A stretch of DNA of 16,685 nt from Vibrio sp. UBA2441 (GCA_002342685.1 DDQN01000057.1:1-16685), one strand, 5' to 3'; shown: positions 7,297 to 14,455, numbered from the stretch's first letter. The notes: a model not told the origin generated them from the sequence alone. Numbers and translations: made by a program.

Positions 7297-7737
7297 TTAA
7301 TATTTTTTATACAGGCTCAACTGTCCTTCTTTGCTAAACGCAACAACATTAAAGTCTTTATAAGGCTGCCCTGGTTTAGCCATGCCAGGAGAGTGCTGAG
7401 GCATACCCGGTGCAGCGATGCCTGAAATGTTGTCCGGACGTTCTTCAAGCAGGCGTGAAATATCCGCTTCAGGCACATGGCCTTCAACCATATAACCATC
7501 AATCACAGCGGTGTGACATGAGGCTAACTGACCGGGCATACCAAACTTATGTTTAACAGGTGTCCAGTCCTGACGATGGTGCACATTCACTTTATACCCT
7601 TTTTCTTCCATAATCATCGCCCACCCTTTGCAGCAGCCACAGGTTGGTGACTTGTACAGCTCTATAGTCGGTTTGGCGAAGGCGGAAAAACTGAAAATTA
7701 GTGACGCCGTCGCTAGAAGTTTAATTAATGATTTCAT
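7297..7737 (-). CDS. copG: Periplasmic copper-binding protein CopG (DUF411)
   Basis: This 146-residue exported protein of the DUF411 family has a thioredoxin-like fold; characterised CopG proteins bind a copper cluster and take part in copper resistance. Signal peptide residues 1-21 end at SAFA|K. The mature start IELYKSPTCGCCKGW carries the CxCC motif (C33, C35, C36). The other conserved candidate ligands are M67 in FGMP, C74-H75 in ASCHTAVIDGY and H87 in EGHVP. AAGG nine bases upstream supports the ATG. It follows the cytochrome c gene by 26 bases and so shares its transcript. A likely role is redox handling of periplasmic Cu(I)/Cu(II) together with that cytochrome. No CopA pump or CueR regulator lies in the window. 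Confidence 0.9.
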   Translation of the reverse strand: MKSLIKLLATASLIFSFSAFAKPTIELYKSPTCGCCKGWAMIMEEKGYKVNVHHRQDWTPVKHKFGMPGQLASCHTAVIDGYMVEGHVPEADISRLLEERPDNISGIAAPGMPQHSPGMAKPGQPYKDFNVVAFSKEGQLSLYKKY

Positions 7738-7763
7738 AATGAGTTACCTTAAATAATGTGTAT

Positions 7764-8321
7764 TTATTTGATATGGATCTCAAGTACACTTTGTTTATAT
7801 TTTAATTGAATAACACCCGGCTCTGGTGTCCACTGAAATGCTTGGGTTTCGTAGGGGCTGATCTGAAGCGAGGTCGAATTTACTGGTGAAATTGACAGGT
7901 CAACGGGTTCAAATAACTTGTTTAGAATAACAAGCTGGCTGACCTGACCATTATCTATGGAAACGATTTTTTGGCTGGGTTTATCTTCAATAATCCACTC
8001 AACTAAGGGGATTTCGCCCAGTGCTGTTAGGTAATTTCCCAGAAGTTGTCGTTTATGACTATTTAGAACCTCACTCAATAACGTCATCGTAGGTTCATTG
8101 TCTAAAACCTTATTAATATCCTCCAGACTTTTACCGCGGATATTGCCACCCACATTACCACCACCTTGCGCGTACATACCGTGGCATGTAGAGCAACCAT
8201 ACCCACCTGCGGTTCTGAAGAGGTGCTCTCCATCTTCAAAATTACTGGGGCTGTCTGCCTGAGAATAAGTGCTGAAGCATAACAAGGCTATGTTCAAGAA
8301 TATCTTTAGTCGATCTACCAT
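7764..8321 (-). CDS. Exported one-heme c-type cytochrome with C-terminal beta domain
   Basis: This 185-residue periplasmic protein has a signal peptide of about 22 residues (TYSQA|D). A single heme c motif C43-S-T-C46-H47 follows a short helix (GEHLFRTAGGYG), as in class I cytochromes. Downstream is GGGNVGGNIRGKSLEDI, and M79 in NEPTMT is a candidate sixth ligand. The cytochrome fold should end near residue 100. Residues about 115-185 are rich in beta strands (VSQLVILNKLFEPVDLSI, then ETQAFQWTPEPGVIQLKY) and look like a small cupredoxin-like or Ig-like sandwich, but no Cys-His-Met copper set is visible. GGAA before the ATG is a modest ribosome-binding site. Its position just ahead of copG suggests an electron donor or acceptor for copper redox chemistry; that role is inferred. 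Confidence 0.85.
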   Translation of the reverse strand: MVDRLKIFLNIALLCFSTYSQADSPSNFEDGEHLFRTAGGYGCSTCHGMYAQGGGNVGGNIRGKSLEDINKVLDNEPTMTLLSEVLNSHKRQLLGNYLTALGEIPLVEWIIEDKPSQKIVSIDNGQVSQLVILNKLFEPVDLSISPVNSTSLQISPYETQAFQWTPEPGVIQLKYKQSVLEIHIK

Positions 8322-8340
8322 CTTTTATTCCAGTTGTTAG

Positions 8341-8405
8341 CGTATGCAAATACGTAATGCCTTGTATTAAAATAATTAATACAAGTTACACGACAGCGTC
8401 GTGTA
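8341..8405 (-). repeat. Three consecutive hairpins in intercistronic gap
   Basis: Three perfect inverted repeats follow one another between the CopL-like gene and the cytochrome gene. They are CGTAT/ATACG with a 4-base loop (8341-8354), CTTGTATTAA/TTAATACAAG with a 5-base loop (8361-8385), and TACACGAC/GTCGTGTA with a 3-base loop (8387-8405). In minus-strand RNA they lie after the CopL-like stop and before the cytochrome start. They could be an attenuator, an RNA-processing or stabilising element, or operator sites. No T-run of terminator quality follows. Confidence 0.65.
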
Positions 8406-8431
8406 CAGTGAAGCTAAGCTTATTGCTGGAA

Positions 8432-8812
8432 TTAAGTGATGGGAGGCCGGTAGGGAGAGCCTGAAATAAGGTTGGGCTGTTCTATTGTCTCTCTTGAGAC
8501 GAGCATTAAACTAAATGGCTGGTGATTGGTTCGGGCTGGCTCTGAAATTACCGTATAACTCGTTGCACAGCTGGTAGAGCAGCATAGAGGGTCAGAGCTT
8601 ATGTTATCTGAATCACAGCAACCTTGCTCGGTGGTGATTGTTTTTACTGCTACGGAAGGACAGGGTGACTCAGAGGAACTTGCTTCCATTGTGATTGATG
8701 TGGACGAAAGCATCTGTAAAGGCATAAGAGACGCACTCGTAGCAATACTAGAGGATAGTAATGCCATTAGTGTAAATAGTGTTAACCAAATTGTGTGCAT
8801 TTTCTTTTGCAT
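8432..8812 (-). CDS. Small exported Cys-rich protein, CopL-like
   Basis: The 126-residue protein has a signal peptide of about 27 residues (ending IATSA). The mature part carries six Cys: C51, the pair C65-C66, the pair C77-C78, and C82. The C-terminus reads SPYRPPIT; a closing (L/Y)RPPI is, from memory, typical of CopL-like and DUF2946 small metal-related proteins. A periplasmic copper-binding or copper-sensing role is therefore likely, supported by copG two genes downstream. I chose the ATG at 8812, with AAGAGA about six bases upstream; a GTG immediately before it is also open. It is the first gene of the cluster, directly behind the strong promoter at 8845-8873. The family assignment rests on Cys pattern, C-terminus and context, not on a domain hit. 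Confidence 0.65.
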   Translation of the reverse strand: MQKKMHTIWLTLFTLMALLSSSIATSASLMPLQMLSSTSITMEASSSESPCPSVAVKTITTEQGCCDSDNISSDPLCCSTSCATSYTVISEPARTNHQPFSLMLVSRETIEQPNLISGSPYRPPIT

Positions 8813-8844
8813 CACAGTCTCTTAAATCCAAACATAACAAACCA

Positions 8845-8873
8845 ACTATCCATCAGGACTTATTTTCTGTCAA
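8845..8873 (-). promoter_or_regulatory. Sigma-70 promoter of the copper cluster
   Basis: On the minus strand, a consensus TTGACA (8868-8873) is followed after exactly 17 bases by GATAGT (8845-8850), which matches four of six -10 positions. Transcription would start near 8838, about 25 bases before the CopL-like ATG. It is one of the best -35 elements in the window. Confidence 0.6.
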
Positions 8874-8879
8874 GGACTT
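8855..8879. repeat. Direct repeat AGGACTT flanking the -35 box
   Basis: AGGACTT occurs at 8855-8861 and 8873-8879, an 18-base period. Each copy is followed by a similar tract (ATTTTC and GTTTTC). One copy lies in the -10/-35 spacer and the other overlaps the upstream edge of the -35 box. This arrangement suits an activator or repressor that binds direct repeats, for example a response regulator. The regulator is not identified. Confidence 0.5.
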
Positions 8880-8968
8880 GTTTTCCCTATCGTTGGTGAG
8901 AAAACCGATAAGTTAACTCAATGGATCAGAAATACGCTTGTTGGTTCGCTATTCTCTTCCGGAACTAG

Positions 8969-8977
8969 TGCTATAGT
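8969..8977 (+). promoter_or_regulatory. Extended -10 promoter for the envelope-transport operon
   Basis: TG-C-TATAGT (8969-8977) forms an extended -10 element about 38 bases before the operon's first ATG. A second TATAGT follows eight bases later (8980-8985) because CTATAGT is tandemly repeated at 8971-8977 and 8979-8985. No good -35 box is present. The perfect palindrome TTCCGGAA (8957-8964) lies just upstream and could bind an activator. Confidence 0.4.
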
Positions 8978-9014
8978 CCTATAGTGTTATTTTTAATGAT
9001 ATTAGGGTCTTATC

Positions 9015-9773
9015 ATGCGATGGTTGTTTTCTACCCTGTTACTCTTTTTGTCGATGAGCGTTTTTTCATTGTCCGCTTTGGCTGAGAGCGCCTCAGATAT
9101 TGTCAATAAGTCCGACCAACAGATGCGTGGTGAGTCGAGTTATACCGTGGTAACCATGCGAATTATCAGGCCGGACTGGACACGCAGCATGAGCATGAAA
9201 AGCTGGACCAAAGGCAAAGACCTCTCGCTAGTATTAGTGACCGCGCCAGCAAAAGACAAAGGAAGTACTTCACTAAAACGTCAAAGAGAGATGTGGAATT
9301 GGATCCCCGCCATTGAAAGGGTGATCAAAATATCACCTTCAATGCTAAGTCAGTCCTGGATGGGTTCCGATTTTACTAATGATGATCTGATTAACCAGTC
9401 TTCAATCGTTGTGGACTATACCCACGATATGGTCAAACAGGAACGGTTTGATGGAGATCTTACTTACGTCATTGATGCTATTGCTAAGCCGGACTCTCCG
9501 GTGGTATGGAGTAAGGTTCGCTTATGGATATCGACCACTACGTATCTGCAAAGAAAAGTGGAGTTTTATGATGAGTTTGATGAGCTGATCAATCGAATGC
9601 AAACATTTGACATTAAAGAGGTTGGAGGTCGAATGTTGGCGACCCGGATGGAAATGATCCCAGTAGATAAGGTTGGTCAAAAAACCGAAATGATCACAGA
9701 ACAAGCGCAGTTTGATTTTGAGATCGGCGATGACTTTTTCTCTCAGAGCCAGATGAAATCTCTCCGGGATTAA
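9015..9773 (+). CDS. Periplasmic LolA-fold lipoprotein-sorting-type carrier
   Basis: This 252-residue protein of the outer-membrane lipoprotein-sorting (TP0789/LolA-like) type would be a periplasmic carrier of a lipidic cargo. The signal peptide is residues 1-23 (LSALA|E) with no lipobox Cys, so the mature protein is soluble. The body is mostly alternating beta strands: SYTVVTMRIIRPDWTRSMSM, LSLVLVTAPAKDKGSTSLK, REMWNWIPAIERVIKISPSM and GSDFTNDDL. The segment from GSTSLKRQ to GSDFTNDDL, with MWNWIP and SPSMLSQSWMGSDF, is characteristic of this group. It is longer than LolA itself (about 180-200 mature residues). It is the first gene of a five-gene operon and is followed nine bases later by the first permease. 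The carrier role is inferred from fold and neighbours; the cargo is unknown. Confidence 0.85.
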   Translation: MRWLFSTLLLFLSMSVFSLSALAESASDIVNKSDQQMRGESSYTVVTMRIIRPDWTRSMSMKSWTKGKDLSLVLVTAPAKDKGSTSLKRQREMWNWIPAIERVIKISPSMLSQSWMGSDFTNDDLINQSSIVVDYTHDMVKQERFDGDLTYVIDAIAKPDSPVVWSKVRLWISTTTYLQRKVEFYDEFDELINRMQTFDIKEVGGRMLATRMEMIPVDKVGQKTEMITEQAQFDFEIGDDFFSQSQMKSLRD

Positions 9774-9782
9774 GGTAGGCCT

Positions 9783-11012
9783 ATGTTAATCACTTTAGCA
9801 TGGCGGAATTTATGGCGGCAGAAGCGGCGAACATTTCTAACCGCTTCTGCTCTGGCACTTGCTCTGTTTCTTTCCCTGCTTGTTCGTAGCCTTCAGGAAG
9901 GGACGTACAGTTCCAATATTGACAATGCGGCCCGTTTTTATACCGGACTTATTCAGGTACAGCAGCCTAAATACGCCGATAGCTTAAGCATTGACGATAT
10001 TCTACCTATGGATGACATGATAACCGCGCCGATGAAACAAAACGCGAATATTAGCGTTATGTTACCGAGAATAGAGTCCTTTGCTTTAGCGGCGGCTGGT
10101 GATAAGTCAAAAGGCGTACTGGTTATGGGCATTGACCCTCAAGGAGAAGATCAGTATTCCTCTATCAGCAATAAAATAGTTCAGGGTGAGTTTTTACATA
10201 AAGATGAACAAAAACTGGTTATCGGCCAAGGATTAGCGAGTTATTTTTCACTGACGGTGGGTGATGAACTGATACTGTATGGCCAAGGCTATCGTGGTCA
10301 GACGGCAGCTGGATTGTATCCCATTAAAGGTATCGTGCGTTTCCCGATCGCCGATCTGGATAATCAGCTGGTCTATATGCCGCTGTCAGTGGCGCAAGCG
10401 TTATACAGCACAGGTGAGCAAGTTACCTCCTGGGTTTTGCATACCAAGGAACTTTCTCAATTGCCGTCCACCGTGGACGCATTGAAAGCCGCTTATAAAG
10501 ACAGAGTTAATGTAAGAGACTGGCAGGATCTCGCTCCGGAACTAGCACAGCAGATCATGATGGATAGGGTTGGTGGTGTGTTTCTTATCTACGTTCTATA
10601 TGGCGTGGTCGGTTTTGGTCTGTTTGCGACCATATTAATGATGACATTAGAGCGCCAGAGAGAGTTTGGCGTCATGCTCGCCACCGGATTACTAAGGGTC
10701 CGATTGCTGCAGCTTATTTTTATTGAGTCTGTATTTATCGCCTGTATTGGTATTGTGCTCGGGCTAGTGTGTAGTGCACCTGTATTAACTTATCTCTATT
10801 TTTATCCCATTGAAATCACGGGGGATGCGGCGCAACTGATGTTAGATTCAGGTTTTCTGCCTGTCATGCCTATATTAATTGCTCCTGAATTGTTCATAGA
10901 TCAGGTTATCGCCATCCTGTTTATTTTGTTGCTTTGTCTGATATACCCAATGTACCGGATATATACACTGGACTTAGTTCGGGCATTAAAAGGAGGTGCA
11001 CATGCTCATTAA
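9783..11012 (+). CDS. LolC/E-MacB type ABC transporter permease, first subunit
   Basis: This 409-residue inner-membrane protein has the FtsX/MacB-core layout. One N-terminal membrane helix (about 18-38) follows the cytoplasmic MLITLAWRNLWRQKRRT. A large periplasmic domain (about 40-260) comes next, then three C-terminal helices from about 265 to 400. The cytoplasmic loop with TLERQREFGVMLATG (the ATPase coupling region) lies between helices two and three. No ATPase is fused; the ATPase is encoded two genes downstream. AAGG seven bases before the ATG is a good ribosome-binding site. The C-terminus overlaps the second permease by 11 bases. Proteins of this class do not form channels but drive extraction or mechanical transfer of lipoproteins, lipids or peptides at the periplasmic side. 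Paralogous to the next gene. Confidence 0.88.
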   Translation: MLITLAWRNLWRQKRRTFLTASALALALFLSLLVRSLQEGTYSSNIDNAARFYTGLIQVQQPKYADSLSIDDILPMDDMITAPMKQNANISVMLPRIESFALAAAGDKSKGVLVMGIDPQGEDQYSSISNKIVQGEFLHKDEQKLVIGQGLASYFSLTVGDELILYGQGYRGQTAAGLYPIKGIVRFPIADLDNQLVYMPLSVAQALYSTGEQVTSWVLHTKELSQLPSTVDALKAAYKDRVNVRDWQDLAPELAQQIMMDRVGGVFLIYVLYGVVGFGLFATILMMTLERQREFGVMLATGLLRVRLLQLIFIESVFIACIGIVLGLVCSAPVLTYLYFYPIEITGDAAQLMLDSGFLPVMPILIAPELFIDQVIAILFILLLCLIYPMYRIYTLDLVRALKGGAHAH

Positions 11013-12237
11013 ACTGGCGTGGCGCAACCTATGGCGCAATAAACTAAGAACTAGCATTATGCTTGGTGCCATGATATTTGGATTAATGGGGGTTGTCGCT
11101 ATGATGGGCTTCATGTCTGGTATGGTGGACAACATGATCCATAATGCGATTGCCTGGCAAACCAGCCATATCCAGATACACAATAGAAAGTATATCGAAA
11201 ATCCGGATATCAACTCGACGATTAAAGGTTCTGAGTTATTGGTCAGTATGCTGGAAAAAAGAACGGAAATTAAAGCGCTATCAACGCGGCTCCTCGCTGA
11301 TGGAATGATAGGCTCAGCGCGCAGCACTAGGGGCGTCAGGATCAATGGTGTCGATATAAAAGCAGAAGAGAAAATAACGCCAATGGCACAGAATATCATT
11401 GATGGGGAATGGTTATCTGAACAAGGGCGAAATCCGGTACTTGTTTCTGGCAAAACGTCGGAACGATTACGCCTAAAGCTGGGTTCAAAAGTCGTTCTTA
11501 CTTTTACTAATGGTGTGGGAGAGGTGACTGGTGCGGCATTTCGTGTACGGGGTATTTTTAAAACGCCATCAACAAGCTATGACGACAATAACGTGATTGT
11601 GCGTAAAGCGGATCTCAAAAAAGTGGCGCGAATAGACGGTGTACATGAGATTGCCATCTTATTGGATGAAACATTTCAGCAGGAGTCGAGAGAGCCTGTT
11701 GTCCGGCTTGCTTATGATATCCAGTCTATATCAGCGGTAGGTAATGTCGTTCGTGACTGGACTCAGATACAACCTCTGCTTGCAACAATGATGGCCACTA
11801 TGGGCATCAGCAATGCCATTATGCTGGGTATTTTTGTCTTAGCTATGGGGTTTGGCATCGTCAACATTTTACTCATGTCAGTGTTTGAGCGGACACAAGA
11901 ATTTGGGGTATTGATGGCCGTAGGCATGCAAAAGCATAAAGTATTTGCCTTGATCATGTTGGAGAGTACCTGGCTAGGAGTATGCGGGGCAACGCTGGGC
12001 GTGCTCGCTTGTATGAGCATGATTCAACTATTACAGATAACCGGGTTGCCTTTAGGGGCAATGGCTGAAGGTCTGGGTGCTTATGGCGTAGATACCGTTT
12101 TATATCCAAGAGTGAGTTTATTCGAATATCAGGCTATCTTTTCTACTGTCGTCATTTCAAGCATCATCGCGGCCTTATACCCCGCGCGGCAAATACTGAA
12201 ACAGCGACCTGCACAAGCTATGTCGGAGAAACATTAA
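11002..12237 (+). CDS. LolC/E-MacB type ABC transporter permease, second subunit
   Basis: This 411-residue paralogue of the preceding permease has the same start (MLIKLAWRNLWRNKLRT), one N-terminal membrane helix, a periplasmic domain and three C-terminal helices. It has the matching coupling segment VFERTQEFGVLMAVG and a C-terminus ending PARQILKQRPAQAM. The ATG at 11002 is chosen because AGGAGG (10991-10996) sits five bases upstream; a GTG two codons earlier is inside that ribosome-binding site. The two permeases probably form a heterodimer, as LolC and LolE do. The two periplasmic domains differ clearly in sequence by eye, suggesting specialised roles such as carrier docking versus cargo entry. 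The 11-base overlap with the first permease implies equal production. Confidence 0.88.
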   Translation: MLIKLAWRNLWRNKLRTSIMLGAMIFGLMGVVAMMGFMSGMVDNMIHNAIAWQTSHIQIHNRKYIENPDINSTIKGSELLVSMLEKRTEIKALSTRLLADGMIGSARSTRGVRINGVDIKAEEKITPMAQNIIDGEWLSEQGRNPVLVSGKTSERLRLKLGSKVVLTFTNGVGEVTGAAFRVRGIFKTPSTSYDDNNVIVRKADLKKVARIDGVHEIAILLDETFQQESREPVVRLAYDIQSISAVGNVVRDWTQIQPLLATMMATMGISNAIMLGIFVLAMGFGIVNILLMSVFERTQEFGVLMAVGMQKHKVFALIMLESTWLGVCGATLGVLACMSMIQLLQITGLPLGAMAEGLGAYGVDTVLYPRVSLFEYQAIFSTVVISSIIAALYPARQILKQRPAQAMSEKH

Positions 12238-12239
12238 TA

Positions 12240-12941
12240 ATGACCATTCAGATCAAGCAATTGTGTAAAACCTATAATCAAGGCTCAGACTTTCCGGTTC
12301 ATGCGGTTAAAAACTTAGATTTAACCATTGAACAAGGAGAGTTTATTGCGGTTATGGGCCCATCGGGGTCAGGGAAAACCACATTATTGAATATGCTTGG
12401 CGGTATTGACGAACCGACATCAGGTGAGGTGCTTATTGATGGCTGTAATATCTGCCAGCTGAAGGAGAGAGACCTCATCGCTTTTCGCCGGGATAATATA
12501 GGGTTTATTTTTCAGGACTACAGCCTGCTTCCAGTGTTAACAGCGCTGGAAAACGTAGAGTTTGTGATGCAGTTGCAGGGTCGCAGTAATGCCGAATGTT
12601 TAGAACGTTCAAAAGCGCTGCTTAAACAAGTCGGGCTCGAAAAACAGCAGAATAAAGTGCCGAGAAAATTGTCTGGTGGTCAGCAACAGAGAGTCGCGGT
12701 GGCTCGTGCACTGGCTCCCCGCCCGCGTTTCGTCATGGCGGATGAACCCACTGCCAATTTAGATGCGAAAAGTACCGCAGAACTTCTGGATATTATGCAA
12801 CACCTTAATGAAATAGAAGGTACGACCTTCATCTTCTCGACGCATGATCCAAGGGTGATTAAGCGTGCGCGTCGAGTGATTGTTTTTGAAGATGGTCAAT
12901 TAGAACAAGACCAACGTAATATACCCGAGAAGAATGATTAG
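12240..12941 (+). CDS. ABC transporter ATPase, LolD/MacB type
   Basis: This 233-residue cytoplasmic ATPase drives the two permeases. All catalytic motifs are intact: Walker A GPSGSGKTT (40-48), Q-loop Q92 in IFQDYSLLP, signature LSGGQ (144-148), Walker B FVMADE with E169, D-loop NLD (173-175) and switch His H202 in STHD. The length and the YSLLPVLTALENVE segment after the Q-loop are typical of the LolD/MacB/FtsE group. It starts two bases after the permease stop. GGAG lies 12 bases upstream of the ATG, slightly far. Its stop TAG directly abuts the ATG of the following outer-membrane protein gene. The family call is firm; the exported substrate is not known. Confidence 0.95.
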   Translation: MTIQIKQLCKTYNQGSDFPVHAVKNLDLTIEQGEFIAVMGPSGSGKTTLLNMLGGIDEPTSGEVLIDGCNICQLKERDLIAFRRDNIGFIFQDYSLLPVLTALENVEFVMQLQGRSNAECLERSKALLKQVGLEKQQNKVPRKLSGGQQQRVAVARALAPRPRFVMADEPTANLDAKSTAELLDIMQHLNEIEGTTFIFSTHDPRVIKRARRVIVFEDGQLEQDQRNIPEKND

Positions 12942-14111
12942 ATGAAAAACAGCATTTTTTCCTGTTTCGCTCTTTTATCAACATCGGCATTTGCTCAGAT
13001 ACCGGGGTTGGAACCAGTAAAAACCTGGAGTCTTGATGGTTACGTAAAATACATGGCAACATGGGCACTTCCGGACGATGATGACAACACCTTAGACCAA
13101 CTCGTACATCAACGGTTTAACTACGAATATAGATTCAGTCCGTCGTTACGTTTTAATGCCGGAATGCGAAATCGCTTTATCTGGGGGGAATCAGCAAAGG
13201 AGTCGCAATATCTTGATGTTATATCGTCGGATGACGGGTATATGGACTTATCTACCAACTGGCTGGAGCAAGACGGTCGGGTTGGAAATAGTCAGTTTGA
13301 TCGCCTTTATGTCGACTGGAATCAGCAAGATTGGCAGGGCAGAGCGGGACGATTTCGAATAAATTGGGCTATGACAACCATCTGGAATCCCAACGATGTT
13401 TTCAATACTTATTCTACCTATGATTTTGATTACGAAGAGCGGCCCGGTAGTGATGCCATTATGCTGGGAAGACAGCTAGGTTTTGCCAGTGAAGCAGACT
13501 TCGTTTTTAGCCCCAATAAAGACCAAGAATTAAATAGCTATGCGTTGAGGTATCTGTTCAATTGGAATACATGGGATGCACAGGTTATAACGGGTAGAAC
13601 TAAACTTGATCATTTTATTGGCGCCGGATTTGCCGGAGATATTCTAGGAGCTGGTTTCAAAGGTGAGCTCAGTTATTTTACACCAGACAAAAGGCGTTGG
13701 AATGGCATAGAGCAGTATTCGGCCGTTATCTCAAGTATCGAGTCAGATTATAGCTTTTCTAGCCAACGGAACTGGATGATTAAATCCGCACTGCTTCATC
13801 ATTCAAGCCCACAACAGCCAGCTAATGCAAACATCTTTTTTGGTCAGCCTCTCAGTGCCAAGACTCTCAGTTTTACCCATTGGACAGGTTATCTTGAAGT
13901 GAGTATGGATATCACACCGTTAAATAAGTTACTACTATCGAGTATCTATTATCAGGATGGATCCGGATTTATCGGTTTAACCAGTAACTATTCACTGGCC
14001 GATGATTGGCAGCTATTAGCGGTAGTTCAACGTTTTGACGGCACTAGTAACAGCTTATTTGGAGAAAATCCAAATACTTTGTTATTTACTCAATTGAAGT
14101 GGAATTTTTAG
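12942..14111 (+). CDS. Outer-membrane beta-barrel protein of the ABC operon
   Basis: The 389-residue protein has a short signal peptide (about 18 residues, AFA|Q) and ends in LKWNF, the C-terminal Phe expected for assembly by the BAM machinery. The body consists of alternating amphipathic strands with frequent W/Y/F girdles (DRLYVDWNQQDWQGRAGRFR, RYLFNWNTWDAQVITGRT, WTGYLEVSMDITPLNKLLL), which suggests a barrel of roughly 14-18 strands. INWAMTTIWNPNDVFN followed by FDYEERPGSDAI is distinctive and recalls the INWG/NPxD region of DUF1302-type barrels, a weak resemblance by eye. It starts immediately after the ATPase stop with no gap, so it belongs to the operon. A role as outer-membrane receiver or exit port for the transporter's cargo is inferred from context. 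I do not recognise a named family with certainty. Confidence 0.8.
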   Translation: MKNSIFSCFALLSTSAFAQIPGLEPVKTWSLDGYVKYMATWALPDDDDNTLDQLVHQRFNYEYRFSPSLRFNAGMRNRFIWGESAKESQYLDVISSDDGYMDLSTNWLEQDGRVGNSQFDRLYVDWNQQDWQGRAGRFRINWAMTTIWNPNDVFNTYSTYDFDYEERPGSDAIMLGRQLGFASEADFVFSPNKDQELNSYALRYLFNWNTWDAQVITGRTKLDHFIGAGFAGDILGAGFKGELSYFTPDKRRWNGIEQYSAVISSIESDYSFSSQRNWMIKSALLHHSSPQQPANANIFFGQPLSAKTLSFTHWTGYLEVSMDITPLNKLLLSSIYYQDGSGFIGLTSNYSLADDWQLLAVVQRFDGTSNSLFGENPNTLLFTQLKWNF

Positions 14112-14455
14112 TTATGTCATTTGGCTGGCATTGGTTTTTGGGTAAGTGGTATTTGACCTAATAGGATGAAAATCGTTAAAAATTAATCAGCCTATTTATT
14201 ATTCTGAAATTATCACAAATATATCATGGTTAGTTAATAATGAAAGTTGGCTGTAAATAAGAATATTAATATTTAATAAATTAGATGACGTTTATAATGC
14301 TCGCCTGTATGTATCTTGTTGATTTTTATTATTTAAGCTGAAGCGTTGAGAGTGTTTACTCAGTGATTTAGGTTTGCTCCTAGTCATTCACCCACAAAAA
14401 TGTGGTGAAAAATGCATCTACGCCCCATCTCTCCGCCCGTCTTCATTCACTTAGG

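Noticed and set aside
8322..8431. CueR-type operator in the copper cluster
   Set aside because: The inverted repeats here do not show the ACCTTCC/GGAAGGT pattern with a 19-base spacer expected of CueR promoters, and none is seen at 8813-9014 either.
8601..8825. Plus-strand open frame of 74 codons opposite the CopL-like gene
   Set aside because: It is antisense to a gene with a clear signal peptide, Cys pattern and promoter. It has no ribosome-binding site or recognisable family.
10986..11453. Minus-strand open frame of 155 codons opposite the second permease
   Set aside because: It lies wholly over two well-supported permease genes on the other strand; its hydrophobic composition simply mirrors them and no start signal is seen.
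9015..14111. Housekeeping LolCDE-LolA system
   Set aside because: The carrier is longer than LolA, the genes for LolC, LolD and LolE are normally ordered C-D-E without LolA, and a barrel gene is included. A paralogous specialised system fits better.
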